From CG03 sp034660675 (GTDB lineage Bacteria; CG03): a stretch of DNA of 36,582 nucleotides. Below are positions 1 to 9,104 of this stretch, piece after piece (position 1 is the first letter of the stretch; each line of letters opens with the position of its first letter). The notes beneath the pieces were generated by a model. That model ran no database searches. It was not told where the DNA came from and saw only the letters and a list, made by a program, of their open reading frames with translations. The stretch lies in NCBI GenBank assembly GCA_034660675.1, contig JAYEJT010000146.1, positions 1 through 36,582 on the forward strand. The letters are read 5' to 3'. The position numbers were made by a program, and so were the translations under genes.

Positions 1-799
1 TCCCCAGACCTTCGGATTCAGAAGCATTGACGACTATGTCAAAGGCCGGTAATAATTGCAGAATATCCTTTCTGAAACCGGTAAACAAAACGCTGTCCGC
101 AACTCCCCGGTCAGCAGCATATTGCCTTAGTTCTTTATCCAACCCCCCCGAACCGGCAATCACCAGCTTGAGTTTCAAACCCCGGCGCAATATTTCTCCG
201 AAAGCGCCTATAATAATTTTGTGTCCCTTCTCTTTTGTGAGCGCGCCCACAACAGCAACGGTAAGAACACCGGATTCTATTCCCAGCCTTTTTTTGGCCG
301 TAACGGACTCATCCGGTAATACCGGCCGTTTTTTGATTCCCGAATACACGATAGCTGTCCTGGATGACGGTACACCCGATTCTTCAAGACTTATTTTCAC
401 GGCCCCGGAAATAGCTATTATTTTATCGGCACTGATATATTTTTTGCGGCAGCGGATCGGAAAAATAACCCGGCGGGAGGCAATTAGCGCGGGTTTATGC
501 GATGCTAATTTCCTGGCGATTATAACGACAGAAAGCGCGTGGGCGCTGTGACAATGCAGAATAGCCGGTTTTTCCCTGTTGATGAATTTCGCTATTTTGT
601 AAGCGGAAAAAATATCAAATTCGCCAAACATAGCAACTGAAATTTTTCTGTTTTTTTCCGCTCTTTCAAAAAGAGGGGATTTGCCGGGACAGAACAAAAA
701 ATTCTCAACGCCCCTTTTTTCAAGACCTTCTAAAAGATATAGAATTTGGCGTTGCCCGCCGCGGAAAGATCTCTCCGAATCAATGTGAAAAACTTTCAT
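1..799 (-). CDS. Glycosyltransferase family 4 (N-terminal part, cut by window edge)
   Basis: The minus-strand frame is open from an ATG at 799 to the left edge (266 codons), so the C-terminus lies outside the window. The N-terminus (MKVFHIDSE, then RGGQRQ) is the usual first strand and glycine-rich loop of GT-B glycosyltransferases. Further on come a His-Cys-His-Ser acceptor-side motif, a linker, and the start of the second Rossmann-like domain (VVGALTKEKGH, then VIAGSGG). The last codons in view (NASESEGLG) are the family's conserved Glu-rich donor-sugar motif. It probably transfers a nucleotide-activated sugar to a cell-surface glycan or lipid at the cytoplasmic face. The start overlaps the stop of the upstream histidine kinase gene as ATGA, so translation is probably coupled. 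Donor and acceptor cannot be told from sequence. Confidence 0.85.
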   Translation of the reverse strand, partial: MKVFHIDSERSFRGGQRQILYLLEGLEKRGVENFLFCPGKSPLFERAEKNRKISVAMFGEFDIFSAYKIAKFINREKPAILHCHSAHALSVVIIARKLASHKPALIASRRVIFPIRCRKKYISADKIIAISGAVKISLEESGVPSSRTAIVYSGIKKRPVLPDESVTAKKRLGIESGVLTVAVVGALTKEKGHKIIIGAFGEILRRGLKLKLVIAGSGGLDKELRQYAADRGVADSVLFTGFRKDILQLLPAFDIVVNASESEGLG

Positions 800-2586
800 T
801 CTTCCGGGGACGACTTCCCCTTTTCATATTTGTAAGGCAGCCCTATTTCAAAAACCGAGCCTTTGCCGAATTCGCTTTTAACATCCACCCAGCCGCCCAT
901 GAGTTCAATAAGTTTTTTTGAAATACTCAAACCCAGCCCCGTACCCTGAAATTGCCTGGTTATCGATGCGTCCGCCTGCTTAAAAGAATCAAAGATCCTG
1001 GCCAAATCCCCTTTTTTGATACCTATTCCCGTGTCTTCCACTGTTATCGTTACAAGTTCTCTGCCGGCCGAACATCTCAGGAAAACCGAACCTTTTTTTG
1101 TGAATTTAAAAGCGTTGGACAGGAGATTGAATATCACCTGTTTCAGCCTCATCATATCCTGATAAAGCTCAATCCCACCGTCGCAGAACGAACGGAATTC
1201 CACCCCTTTCGCCGGCGATGCTATTTCACCGGAAACAGTGTTGATCAATTCCCTGAGCTCGAATTTTTCCGGCATAAGATCTATACGCCCCGATTCTATT
1301 TTGGACAAATCAAGTATATCGTTTATCAGATTCAGGAGATGACTTGAATTACGCTGCACTTTTGAAAGTATCTCTTTCTGCTTCGCTGTGATATCTCCGT
1401 AGATATCGTCTTTCAGAAGATCCGTAAAACCTATTATGGCGTTCATCGGCGTGCGAAGCTCATGACTCATCGTTGCCAGAAACTGTGATTTGTACTTGTC
1501 CGCCAGCGCCAGCTTCTCATTTTTAACGGCAATTTCCTTGTAGGCATTGGCCAGGTCGCGGGACGATGCTCTTATTTTTTCATCCCTGCCCGATTGGGCA
1601 GTGGAAATTTTGTCCGCCATTTTATTGAGCTGAAGGGCAAGATGTTCCATTTCATCCCCCGTCCGTATCTTGGGCCTATACGAAAAATTGCCCTGAGAAA
1701 ACTCTCCGGCGCTCTTTGACAGTTCTTCAAGGGGGGCAGATAGTTTACTCGAAAAATAAAAAGACAGATAACCGGCCAGCAGAAAAGACAAAATAGAAAA
1801 AAATATTCCCAGGAATTTCGCGTCAGACAGACTTTTGAAAACAACTTTGTGCGGAGCGTTCAAACACACCATCCACCCCGGAAAACCCGCTATGGGAATA
1901 ACAACTTCAAAAGTTTTGCTGCCGTCCCTGTTAAAAGTTCTTTTCAAAATATCAATATCGGCGTACTTGACCGATACAAACGACGGCGCTGTCTCGTCGC
2001 CATGCGGAAAATCCAGAAAAAGCGCCTGCCCCGTATTATCCCGGATATAAAAGAACGCCCCGTCGCACGGAGCGATTTTCCCCAGAATTTTTTCCAGATA
2101 CTCCGCGTTTATCAGAGCGGCAAGATAATTATTTTTGTTCGTTTTGGACACCACCGCAATTGATGCTCCGTCGTTATTTTTTATAATGCGGGATATCCCC
2201 GAAAACCTCCCGCCGCGGAAAAGACGCTTAAATTCAGCGGGCGGTACCGCCCCGTAACGGGAGATCTCCCCGCCCGACGAATCCGTGAACATCACTGACG
2301 AAAATATTTTGTATTTTCTGTAAATCCTGCGCAAATACGCTTTACGGACAGACCGGCTGCCCTCTGGAAATAAAGAAGACGGAAGATATGACTGCGCTAT
2401 TACAGATTTTTGAGCGTTAAGAAGGAAATGCTCCGTGATCTTAGCGGCGCTGTTGGTTAAAGCGAAAAGAGAATTCTCAATATAACCGGTTGAGCGCCGC
2501 TGAGCCATCATAAGAAACACGAAAAAAACAAACGGCACCGCCGCCACCGCCGAGAAAAACAGAAGGATTTTGTTTCTTATTTTCAT
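796..2586 (-). CDS. Membrane sensor histidine kinase (HAMP, HisKA, HATPase)
   Basis: This 596-residue protein has a first membrane helix at about 7-28, an extracytoplasmic sensor region of about 225 residues, and a second helix at about 258-280. HAMP follows (about 281-330), then a coiled stretch, HisKA with the phospho-acceptor His375 in SHELRTP, and a HATPase domain with N-box (NLLSNAFKF), G1 (VEDTGIGI) and G2 (GTGLGLS). All catalytic motifs are intact, so it should autophosphorylate and pass phosphate to a receiver. There is no fused receiver domain. The sensor region has no motif I recognise and may be Cache-like. Two single-receiver genes lie directly upstream in the same operon and are likely partners. 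The ligand is unknown. Confidence 0.93.
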   Translation of the reverse strand: MKIRNKILLFFSAVAAVPFVFFVFLMMAQRRSTGYIENSLFALTNSAAKITEHFLLNAQKSVIAQSYLPSSLFPEGSRSVRKAYLRRIYRKYKIFSSVMFTDSSGGEISRYGAVPPAEFKRLFRGGRFSGISRIIKNNDGASIAVVSKTNKNNYLAALINAEYLEKILGKIAPCDGAFFYIRDNTGQALFLDFPHGDETAPSFVSVKYADIDILKRTFNRDGSKTFEVVIPIAGFPGWMVCLNAPHKVVFKSLSDAKFLGIFFSILSFLLAGYLSFYFSSKLSAPLEELSKSAGEFSQGNFSYRPKIRTGDEMEHLALQLNKMADKISTAQSGRDEKIRASSRDLANAYKEIAVKNEKLALADKYKSQFLATMSHELRTPMNAIIGFTDLLKDDIYGDITAKQKEILSKVQRNSSHLLNLINDILDLSKIESGRIDLMPEKFELRELINTVSGEIASPAKGVEFRSFCDGGIELYQDMMRLKQVIFNLLSNAFKFTKKGSVFLRCSAGRELVTITVEDTGIGIKKGDLARIFDSFKQADASITRQFQGTGLGLSISKKLIELMGGWVDVKSEFGKGSVFEIGLPYKYEKGKSSPEE

Positions 2587-2610
2587 TTCTAAAAAATCAG
2601 AATTCCCATT

Positions 2611-2973
2611 TTACGGCAAAAATTTTTTAATCTTGGGCAGCAGCCGCTCCCATGCCACAGGTTTTATCACATAATCATCACCGCCGCAGGCGAAAGCTTT
2701 TTCGATTTCGCCTATGAGCTCTTTTGCTGTCAGAAAAATTATCGGCACCTTTGCTGTTTTAGAATCATCTCTTATCAATTTACAAGCGGTGTAGCCGTCA
2801 AGTTTCGGCATCATTATGTCCATGATAATAAGGTCGGCCTTATATTTCTTGAGTTTTTCCACGCCTTCCCAGCCGTTCACCGCTTCCTCGACATCAAAAC
2901 CGTAGGCCTTCAGCCTTGCGCTAAGTATCTCTCTGGCATCGGGATCGTCTTCAACTATGAGTATTTTTGACAT
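2611..2973 (-). CDS. Single-domain response regulator (CheY-like)
   Basis: A 120-residue stand-alone receiver. It has the acidic pair in IVEDD (residues 9-10), phospho-acceptor Asp52 in IIMDIMMP, Thr82 and Lys104 in IKP, the full set for a working receiver. There is no output domain, so it probably acts through protein contacts or as a phosphorelay step for the histidine kinase just downstream. I chose the ATG at 2973 over one 12 bases upstream because the strong ribosome-binding sequence GGAGGAGA lies between the two and serves only the later start. Confidence 0.9.
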   Translation of the reverse strand: MSKILIVEDDPDAREILSARLKAYGFDVEEAVNGWEGVEKLKKYKADLIIMDIMMPKLDGYTACKLIRDDSKTAKVPIIFLTAKELIGEIEKAFACGGDDYVIKPVAWERLLPKIKKFLP

Positions 2974-3017
2974 GTTCTCCTCCATTTCCGGTAAATTGAA
3001 AAAACCGGTATTTTGTT

Positions 3018-3434
3018 TTATTTTTCATTTACAGCGTATTTATTAACTTTTTTAACAAGATCTGACGGCTTCAGCGGCTTTGATATGTAATCGTCACAGC
3101 CGGCCTTCAGCGCCTTATCCCTGTCGCCGCTCATCGCGTGAGCCGTGGCCGCTATGAGAGGTGTTAACGGATATTTTTTCTTGATAATCTCAATAAGATC
3201 CCAACCCGATATTTTAGGCAGCGACAAATCAACAAGAATCACGGAATATCCTGATTCTTCAATCTTTTGAAGAGCGTCTTCGCCGTCAACGGCTTCCGTC
3301 ACATCATAACCGGCGATTTCAAGAACGGTGCGGAAAATCTCCCTTGAATCCGCGTTATCCTCTATGATAAGTATTTTTTTTCCGCCGCTGGCGGATTTCG
3401 CACGCCACGGCGCACCTTCAGCTTTGTTCAACAT
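3018..3434 (-). CDS. Single-domain response regulator (CheY-like) following gatB
   Basis: A receiver domain of 138 residues when started at the ATG at 3434. An N-terminal tail of about 18 polar residues precedes ILIIEDN. Phospho-acceptor Asp69 (VDLSLP), Thr97 and Lys119 (SKP) are present. The frame stays open further upstream, but that part lies wholly inside gatB and does not resemble a receiver. The chosen ATG overlaps the gatB stop by 7 bases and has GGCGGGAAA just before it. With the next receiver and the histidine kinase it forms a small signalling block appended to a housekeeping operon. The two receivers differ enough to be separate relay or output partners. Confidence 0.88.
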   Translation of the reverse strand: MLNKAEGAPWRAKSASGGKKILIIEDNADSREIFRTVLEIAGYDVTEAVDGEDALQKIEESGYSVILVDLSLPKISGWDLIEIIKKKYPLTPLIAATAHAMSGDRDKALKAGCDDYISKPLKPSDLVKKVNKYAVNEK

Positions 3435-4864
3435 TTTCCCGCCATACACATAAGTATTTTCATAACGGTCGCCGGATCGGCCGTGCCGCGGCTGTTCTTC
3501 ATAACATGCCCCACAATTCTTCCCGAAGCTTTTTCTTTCCCCGATTTGTAGTCTTCCCATGACGGAGCATTCGCCGCCACGGCATCTTCCACTAATTTTA
3601 TTATGGCACTCTCGTCGCTTACGATGTTGATGCCCTTAACAAGTTCCCGGGGAGACACACCTTCTTTTACCATCTTCGGAAAAATCTTTTTCAGCACCTG
3701 CTTATTTATCTTTTCCTCTTTTCTCAGTTCCACGAGTTCACATATATGCTTGACCGGAACCCCGGCAAGAAATTCTTCAAAAGGCAGAGCTTGTCTGTTG
3801 AATTCCGCAAGAAGATGTGTTATCACAATGTTGGCGGCCTCCCCCTGCCCGTCGGACGGAGCAAGCGCCAGCACTTCGTCAAAATAATCCGCCATAACTT
3901 TTTCGTCCGTCAATATGTCCGCCTGATATTCCGTCACGCCCATACCCATGAACCTTTTCTTTACCTCATGGGGTAAAACCGGTATCTTTTCTCTTTCTTC
4001 TTTCAGCATTGCGGCGCTCACATAGACGGGCTTCAGATCAGGGTCGGGAAAATATCTGTAATCCGCGGCCTCCTCCTTCGAACGCATAGAAAAGGTCTTC
4101 CCCTTTGAAGAATTCCATAATCTTGTTTCCTGAACCACTTTCTCGCCGGAATCAAGGAGTCTTTTCTGCCTCTCTATCTCATAAGATGAGGCATCCCTCA
4201 GTTCTTTGAAAGAATTCATGTTTTTTATTTCAGCTTTCACCCCCAGAGCTTCGTCTTTTGACCTCCTGACGGATATGTTGCAGTCGCAACGCAGACTGCC
4301 CTTTTCCATGTCGCAGTCCGAAACGCCGGCATACCTCATCAATCTCCGCAAAGTCTTGAGATAATCAAAAGCGAGCTGCGGTGAATCAATATCCGGTTCC
4401 GACACTATCTCCAGCAGCGGCGTGCCGCACCTGTTGAGGTCCACAAGAGAACCGTCAACTTTTTCGCTGCCTATGGCATGAAGAAGCTTACCCGCATCCT
4501 CTTCAAGATGAGCTCTGGTGAGCCGCACTCTTCTTTCTCCCACCTCTACAAAACCACCGGCAGCAAGCGGCAGTTCGTACTGTGATATCTGATAAGCCTT
4601 GGGCAGATCGGGATAGAAATAATTCTTCCTCTCAAAAACCGAAAATTTTTCAATCCTGCAATTGAGGACGAGGCCCCCGCGTATACCCAGCAAAACGGCT
4701 TCCTTGTTCTTGACGGGCAAAACCCCCGGCTGCCCCGTACAGACGGGACAGATGTTCGTGTTGGGCGGGGACTGGGAATCAACAGCGCATGAACAGAACA
4801 TCTTGGTTCTGGTCTTGAGCTGCACATGTACTTCCAGGCCTATATCCGCTATATAATCATTCAC
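3428..4864 (-). CDS. gatB: Aspartyl/glutamyl-tRNA amidotransferase subunit B
   Basis: GatB carries out the kinase and transamidation steps that convert Glu-tRNA(Gln) or Asp-tRNA(Asn) to the amide form in cells lacking GlnRS and/or AsnRS. The N-terminus has the family signature IGLEVHVQL. A zinc-binding four-cysteine cluster (CSC, then CPVC) follows, then DLNRCGTPLLEIV, and the helical YqeY-like tail ends the protein. The frame can be read from a TTG at 4882. I prefer the GTG at 4864, which has GAGGAG ten bases upstream, overlaps the gatA stop, and places IGLEVH at the usual distance from the N-terminus. gatC, gatA and gatB lie in that order and overlap one another. Length (478 residues) is normal. 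Confidence 0.96.
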   Translation of the reverse strand: MNDYIADIGLEVHVQLKTRTKMFCSCAVDSQSPPNTNICPVCTGQPGVLPVKNKEAVLLGIRGGLVLNCRIEKFSVFERKNYFYPDLPKAYQISQYELPLAAGGFVEVGERRVRLTRAHLEEDAGKLLHAIGSEKVDGSLVDLNRCGTPLLEIVSEPDIDSPQLAFDYLKTLRRLMRYAGVSDCDMEKGSLRCDCNISVRRSKDEALGVKAEIKNMNSFKELRDASSYEIERQKRLLDSGEKVVQETRLWNSSKGKTFSMRSKEEAADYRYFPDPDLKPVYVSAAMLKEEREKIPVLPHEVKKRFMGMGVTEYQADILTDEKVMADYFDEVLALAPSDGQGEAANIVITHLLAEFNRQALPFEEFLAGVPVKHICELVELRKEEKINKQVLKKIFPKMVKEGVSPRELVKGINIVSDESAIIKLVEDAVAANAPSWEDYKSGKEKASGRIVGHVMKNSRGTADPATVMKILMCMAGKC

Positions 4865-6197
4865 CTTTGAAAATCTCCTCAAAACGCTTTGCGGTGTCTA
4901 TCATGAATCTGTCTTTGAAACGCGGGGCCATTATCTGAAAACCCACGGGCAGGCCGTCGGCGGCGTTACCGCAGGGTATGGACACGGCGGGAAGGCCAGC
5001 CATGTTTGCCGGAATGGTGAAAACATCCTGAAGATATAGCGAAAGAGGGTCGGTCAGCTCGCCGAGCTTAAAAGCCGTCCTCGGAGAAGTTGGACTTATA
5101 ATGACATCTACCTTCTGAAAAGCCCTGTCAAATTCTTCTTTTATGAGGCGCCTCACCTTGAGCGCCTTGATATAATACGCGTCATAATAACCCGAGGAGA
5201 GAGCAAAAGCGCCTAACATTATTCTTCTCTTCACCTCTGTTCCGAAACCCTGCCCCCTTGTTTTAAAATAACCTTCTGTGAGACCCTCCGCTTCCGCGCG
5301 CCGGCCGTATCTTATGCCGTCAAAACGGGAAAGATTTGAAGAAGCCTCCGACGGGGCAATGATATAATATATTGAAACGGCGTATTCTGTTGAAGGCAGA
5401 GAAACATCCGTGATCTCAAAATCCCGGGAAAGTTTCTTTACCGCCCTGTCAAAAACTTCCTTCACTTCAGGAGAACTGCCCGCGTACTCTTTAGGTATTC
5501 CGCAGACGATCTTTCCCTTTTTTTCAAAATTTTTCTCTATGTCGCAGGAAGTCTCATCCTTTTCATCTCTGCCCGCTATAACGTCAAAAACTTTTTCTAT
5601 CCCGGCCATGTCTTTGGAAAAAGGGCCTATCTGATCCAAAGATGAGGCAAACGCTATAAGACCGTAGCGCGAAACCGCGCCGTAAGACGGTTTCATACCG
5701 CAGATACCGCAGAAAGAGGCTGGCTGTCTTATGGATCCGCCGGTATCGGAACCAAGCGAATACGGCACCAGTCCGGCGGCGACCGCCGCGGCGGACCCGC
5801 CCGATGAACCGCCGGGAACTCTTTCCGTATCAACAGGATTCAGGGTCGGCCCGAAAACGGATGTCTCTGTTGACGAACCCATGGCAAATTCATCCATATT
5901 CGTCCGGCCTACGATTATGGCTCCCGCGCTCTCCAGCCTTCTCACCGCTTCCGCATCATAAGGGGATATAAAACCTTCAAGGATTCCGGAAGAGCAACTC
6001 GCCTTTTTACCGTTGATAACCATGTTATCTTTTACGGCAACCGGCACACCGGATAAAACCCCGTCAATGTGGTTTCTGTCCATTTCTTCCGCTCGTGCAA
6101 GAGCGCTCTTTTTAAAAACTTCAACAAAACTGTTGAGCTTCCCGTCTTCCCGTTCTATCTTCTCAATGCAGTCGGCGATATTCTGCTTTACGCTCAC
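4857..6197 (-). CDS. gatA: Aspartyl/glutamyl-tRNA amidotransferase subunit A (amidase)
   Basis: GatA releases ammonia from glutamine and passes it to GatB. The amidase Ser-cisSer-Lys triad is visible: Lys56 in VAVKDN, Ser131 in GGSSGGSAAA and nucleophile Ser155 in DTGGSIRQPA. The 75-residue and 24-residue spacings match the family. At 446 residues it is somewhat shorter than many GatA proteins (about 480), mainly in the C-terminal half, but no catalytic element is missing. It starts inside the gatC stop (ATGA) and ends inside the start of gatB, so subunit stoichiometry is probably set by translational coupling. Confidence 0.97.
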   Translation of the reverse strand: MSVKQNIADCIEKIEREDGKLNSFVEVFKKSALARAEEMDRNHIDGVLSGVPVAVKDNMVINGKKASCSSGILEGFISPYDAEAVRRLESAGAIIVGRTNMDEFAMGSSTETSVFGPTLNPVDTERVPGGSSGGSAAAVAAGLVPYSLGSDTGGSIRQPASFCGICGMKPSYGAVSRYGLIAFASSLDQIGPFSKDMAGIEKVFDVIAGRDEKDETSCDIEKNFEKKGKIVCGIPKEYAGSSPEVKEVFDRAVKKLSRDFEITDVSLPSTEYAVSIYYIIAPSEASSNLSRFDGIRYGRRAEAEGLTEGYFKTRGQGFGTEVKRRIMLGAFALSSGYYDAYYIKALKVRRLIKEEFDRAFQKVDVIISPTSPRTAFKLGELTDPLSLYLQDVFTIPANMAGLPAVSIPCGNAADGLPVGFQIMAPRFKDRFMIDTAKRFEEIFKGE

Positions 6198-6472
6198 TCT
6201 ATCACCTTTCTCACCTTAAAAAAATCGTCCTGCCTTTCGGGAGCGTTGGCGAGTATTTTTTCTCTGGCGGCGGGATCGGAAGAAGCCTCGTCTTCCCTCC
6301 ATGTGTTAGCTTCATCAAAGACGAAAGGCTCCACACCGTCAGTCGGAGCCTTGTCAAGTTCTTTGAAATACTCCAGTATCTTATTGAATTCCTCCGCAAA
6401 ATCATCCAGCTCACTCTCCTTAATCTCTATCCTCGCGAGCTGCGCTATTTTTTTTATTTCATCCGTGTTCAT
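6194..6472 (-). CDS. gatC: Aspartyl/glutamyl-tRNA amidotransferase subunit C
   Basis: A 92-residue protein with the GatC pattern: an N-terminal helix with IAQLARIEI, a middle helix (FNKILEYFKELD), a stretch matching the conserved P-T region (APTDGVEPF), then a more variable tail with RED. GatC wraps around GatA and stabilises the GatAB complex. It overlaps both neighbours: the panC stop at 6469-6472 and the gatA start at 6194-6197. The full gatCAB set in one operon indicates indirect formation of Gln-tRNA and/or Asn-tRNA. Confidence 0.93.
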   Translation of the reverse strand: MNTDEIKKIAQLARIEIKESELDDFAEEFNKILEYFKELDKAPTDGVEPFVFDEANTWREDEASSDPAAREKILANAPERQDDFFKVRKVIE

Positions 6473-7338
6473 TTTTTCCTCTTCGTCTTCCTGCTGGGCC
6501 GCAAAGTGATTTCTATATTATCTATCAGCCGCGCGGAGCCTATCTTCACGGCGAGAGCAATAAGAGCTCTGCCCCGCTCCTCTTTAATGACTTCGAGCGA
6601 CTCCCTGTCACAAACAGAAACATAATCTATTCTGCCCCCTGACAATTTGAGCACAGAATTTATTTTCCTTTTAATATTCGCGGGACTCGCTCCGGATGCG
6701 GCCATACGTTTTCCCTCCAGAAGAGCCTTTCTCAAAAAAGCCGCGCGTTCACGCTGATCAGAAGAAAGATAACGGTTCCGGGAACTGACAGCCAAACCGC
6801 TTCTTTCCCTGACGGTTTCAACACCCTTTATTTTCACCGGCACATTCAGATCCGCCGCCATTTTTCTTATAACCGCCAGCTGCTGGTAATCTTTTTTTCC
6901 GAACACCGCGATGTCCGGCCGCACAATATTAAAAAGTTTCAGCACCACCGTCGCCACGCCGCGGAAATGCCCCGGCCTTTTAAGACCGCACAGATGCCCG
7001 GGAAGTCTTTCCAGCTTCACATAGGTCTCAAAACCTCCGGGATAAATAACTTCTGTCCCCGGAACAAACACCATATCCACGCCGTTCCTGCGGCAAACAG
7101 TCAAATCTTTTTCCAGGCTCCTCGGATAACTCCCGAGGTCCTCCTTCGGAGCGAACTGTGCGGGATTAACAAAGATGCTTACAACAAGAAAACCGCATTT
7201 TTTCCGGCAGTCTCTGATTAACTTTGTGTGCCCCTTGTGCAGAGCCCCCATTGTGGGAACAAGACCCACCGTTTTGCCTTTTTTGCGGGCATTGCGGCAA
7301 ATACGGAAAACCTCTTCCGGCGAAACGGCTTTCTTCAC
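6469..7338 (-). CDS. panC: Pantothenate synthetase (pantoate--beta-alanine ligase)
   Basis: PanC joins pantoate to beta-alanine with ATP, the last step of pantothenate (vitamin B5) synthesis in the cytosol. The nucleotidyltransferase HIGH-type motif appears in VPTMGALHKGH (about residues 27-37). Other family blocks are FVNPAQFAPKEDLGSYPR, VATVVLKLFNIV, FGKKDYQQL (substrate and ATP contacts) and VSSRNRYLS, the KMSKS-equivalent loop. Length (289) is normal, with a short very basic tail. The start overlaps the folK stop as ATGA and the stop overlaps the gatC start. No panB or panD is in the window. Confidence 0.96.
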   Translation of the reverse strand: MKKAVSPEEVFRICRNARKKGKTVGLVPTMGALHKGHTKLIRDCRKKCGFLVVSIFVNPAQFAPKEDLGSYPRSLEKDLTVCRRNGVDMVFVPGTEVIYPGGFETYVKLERLPGHLCGLKRPGHFRGVATVVLKLFNIVRPDIAVFGKKDYQQLAVIRKMAADLNVPVKIKGVETVRERSGLAVSSRNRYLSSDQRERAAFLRKALLEGKRMAASGASPANIKRKINSVLKLSGGRIDYVSVCDRESLEVIKEERGRALIALAVKIGSARLIDNIEITLRPSRKTKRKK

Positions 7339-7838
7339 AGCTTCTCAATCCTGTCGCTGAAACGCGAGCGCGCTTCTTTCAAAATATCATGCACCGGCTT
7401 ACCGTCACTGGGATCTTTTATATGAGGTTCAATTTCAGCAAGAGGTTCGAGCACGAATAAACGCCGCCGGAATTTCGGATGCGGAATAACAAGCTCCTCC
7501 GTATTCACAATTTCACCGCCGAAAAAGATTATGTCTATGTCCAGTGTCCGGGGTCCGTATTTTATTGTTCTCGCGCGGCCGTATTTTTTTTCAACGCTGT
7601 TTACTTTTTTAAGAAAGAGTTCAGGCCGGATATCCGTTCGGCCCGAAACAGCCATATTGATAAAATCCGGCTGATACCTCATCTCCACCGGATCGCTCCT
7701 GTAGAAGCTTGATACCTTCATATCGTTCACGAAACGGCTCAGATCTTTCAGGCTGCTTATGAGCGTATGAAAAGAATCCCCCACATTGCTGCCCAGCGAC
7801 AGCGCCACCTCATTATTCTTTAAACTTTTATCCTTCAT
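7335..7838 (-). CDS. folK: HPPK, folate biosynthesis pyrophosphokinase
   Basis: FolK (2-amino-4-hydroxy-6-hydroxymethyldihydropteridine pyrophosphokinase) transfers pyrophosphate from ATP to the pterin in folate synthesis. Family blocks in this 167-residue protein are ALSLGSNVGDS near the N-terminus, SSFYRSDPVE, the catalytic GPRTLDIDII with its two Mg-binding aspartates, and IPHPKFRRRLFVLEPLAEI. The start used is the ATG at 7838; another Met cannot serve because the first strand begins at residue 11. Twelve bases separate it from the thrC stop. It is next to panC, a pairing seen in many bacteria. Confidence 0.95.
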   Translation of the reverse strand: MKDKSLKNNEVALSLGSNVGDSFHTLISSLKDLSRFVNDMKVSSFYRSDPVEMRYQPDFINMAVSGRTDIRPELFLKKVNSVEKKYGRARTIKYGPRTLDIDIIFFGGEIVNTEELVIPHPKFRRRLFVLEPLAEIEPHIKDPSDGKPVHDILKEARSRFSDRIEKL

Positions 7839-7850
7839 ATATTTCCCCGC

Positions 7851-9104
7851 TTATTTTCCGGATAGAATTTCCAGCGTTTCGGCTTTGTCCGTTGAAACGC
7901 TTACAGGTTTCCCCGCCACCTTGAGAGCCGAGTTGATGTCTTTCAGACCGCTGCCCGTCACAAGGCAGACAACCCTGCTTTCAGGCTTCACCTTTCTGTC
8001 TTCCACAGCTTTTTTCAGCCCCGCGTATGCGGTCGCCCCCGCCGGTTCGGGGAACAGCCCCGTGTTTGATGAGATTTCCTTTATTGACAAAAGAATATCC
8101 TCATCGCTTATTTCAACCGAAAAACCGTCAGTCTCACGCACGGCGCGTACAGCGGCAAGACCGTCGCGCGGCAGATCCACGCTTATGGAATCGGCTACCG
8201 TCGTGGCGTTGACTTTTACAACTTCAATCTCCTCAGGCGTCACATCAGAACCTTTATATTTTTCTAAAGTTTTGTGCACAGCATCCGAATTTTTTGACTG
8301 CACAGCCACAATCCTCGGAATACTCTGGGTAAAACCCGCGTAAAAAAGTTCGCGAAAACCCTTCCACACGCCGCTGATGATGTTACCGTCGCCCACCGGC
8401 ACAAAAATATAGTCCGGCACTTCCCATCCGAGATCTTCGGCTATTTCAAATGATACGGTTTTCTTGCCTTCCCTCGTCCACGGGTTGAGACCCGTGCTGC
8501 GGTTAAAGCAATTGAGATCCTCAGACACCTCCGCGCAGAGATCAAAAGCGTCATCATAGCTGCCCCGCACGGCAAAGACCTTCGCGCCGAACAAAAGAAG
8601 CTGCGCTATTTTCGCCTGCGGAGCTTTTTCGGGAAGAAATATGATACAGTCCATCCCCACACTCGCAGCCAGACAGGCCAGGGAAGACCCCGCATTTCCC
8701 GTGGAAGCGCAGGAAATCCGGTCAAGGCCGTCCTCCCGCGCCACGGTCATAGCCACGGCCCCCGCTCTGTCCTTAAAAGACGCCGAAGGATTCCTCGTGT
8801 CGTCTTTAAAAAAAAGCTCCACACCCCATTTTGAAGAGAGCCTGTCGCTTTTTACGAGCGGCATTCCCCCGACAAGAAGATTCGGCGTTAATTTTGTGTC
8901 GGCAAAGGGAAGAAAAGGCAGATATCTGTATATGCCTTTTTCCGCTGAATTTTTAACGGCGTCCGGACTTCTGCCTATGCGCGCGTAATCATAAACCGCT
9001 TCCAGATTCCCGCCGCATGACGGGCACTGGTAACGGGCCTGTTTCAGCGAAAAATCTTTTCCGCACCTCAAACATTTTAAACCTTTCAAATTTTCTGAAA
9101 TCAT
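7851..9104 (-). CDS. thrC: Threonine synthase (PLP-dependent)
   Basis: Converts O-phosphohomoserine to threonine. The PLP-binding lysine is Lys111 in NPSASFKDRA, and the glycine-rich phosphate loop STGNAGSSLA follows. The N-terminus carries a zinc-ribbon-like pair of CxxC motifs (Cys11/14 and Cys27/30), common in the archaeal-type threonine synthase branch. A conserved VTGSGLKD lies near the C-terminus. Length is 417 residues. Other fold-type II enzymes (for example cysteate synthase) look similar, but the zinc ribbon and overall blocks fit ThrC best. It starts inside the hisS stop (ATGA). Confidence 0.93.
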   Translation of the reverse strand: MISENLKGLKCLRCGKDFSLKQARYQCPSCGGNLEAVYDYARIGRSPDAVKNSAEKGIYRYLPFLPFADTKLTPNLLVGGMPLVKSDRLSSKWGVELFFKDDTRNPSASFKDRAGAVAMTVAREDGLDRISCASTGNAGSSLACLAASVGMDCIIFLPEKAPQAKIAQLLLFGAKVFAVRGSYDDAFDLCAEVSEDLNCFNRSTGLNPWTREGKKTVSFEIAEDLGWEVPDYIFVPVGDGNIISGVWKGFRELFYAGFTQSIPRIVAVQSKNSDAVHKTLEKYKGSDVTPEEIEVVKVNATTVADSISVDLPRDGLAAVRAVRETDGFSVEISDEDILLSIKEISSNTGLFPEPAGATAYAGLKKAVEDRKVKPESRVVCLVTGSGLKDINSALKVAGKPVSVSTDKAETLEILSGK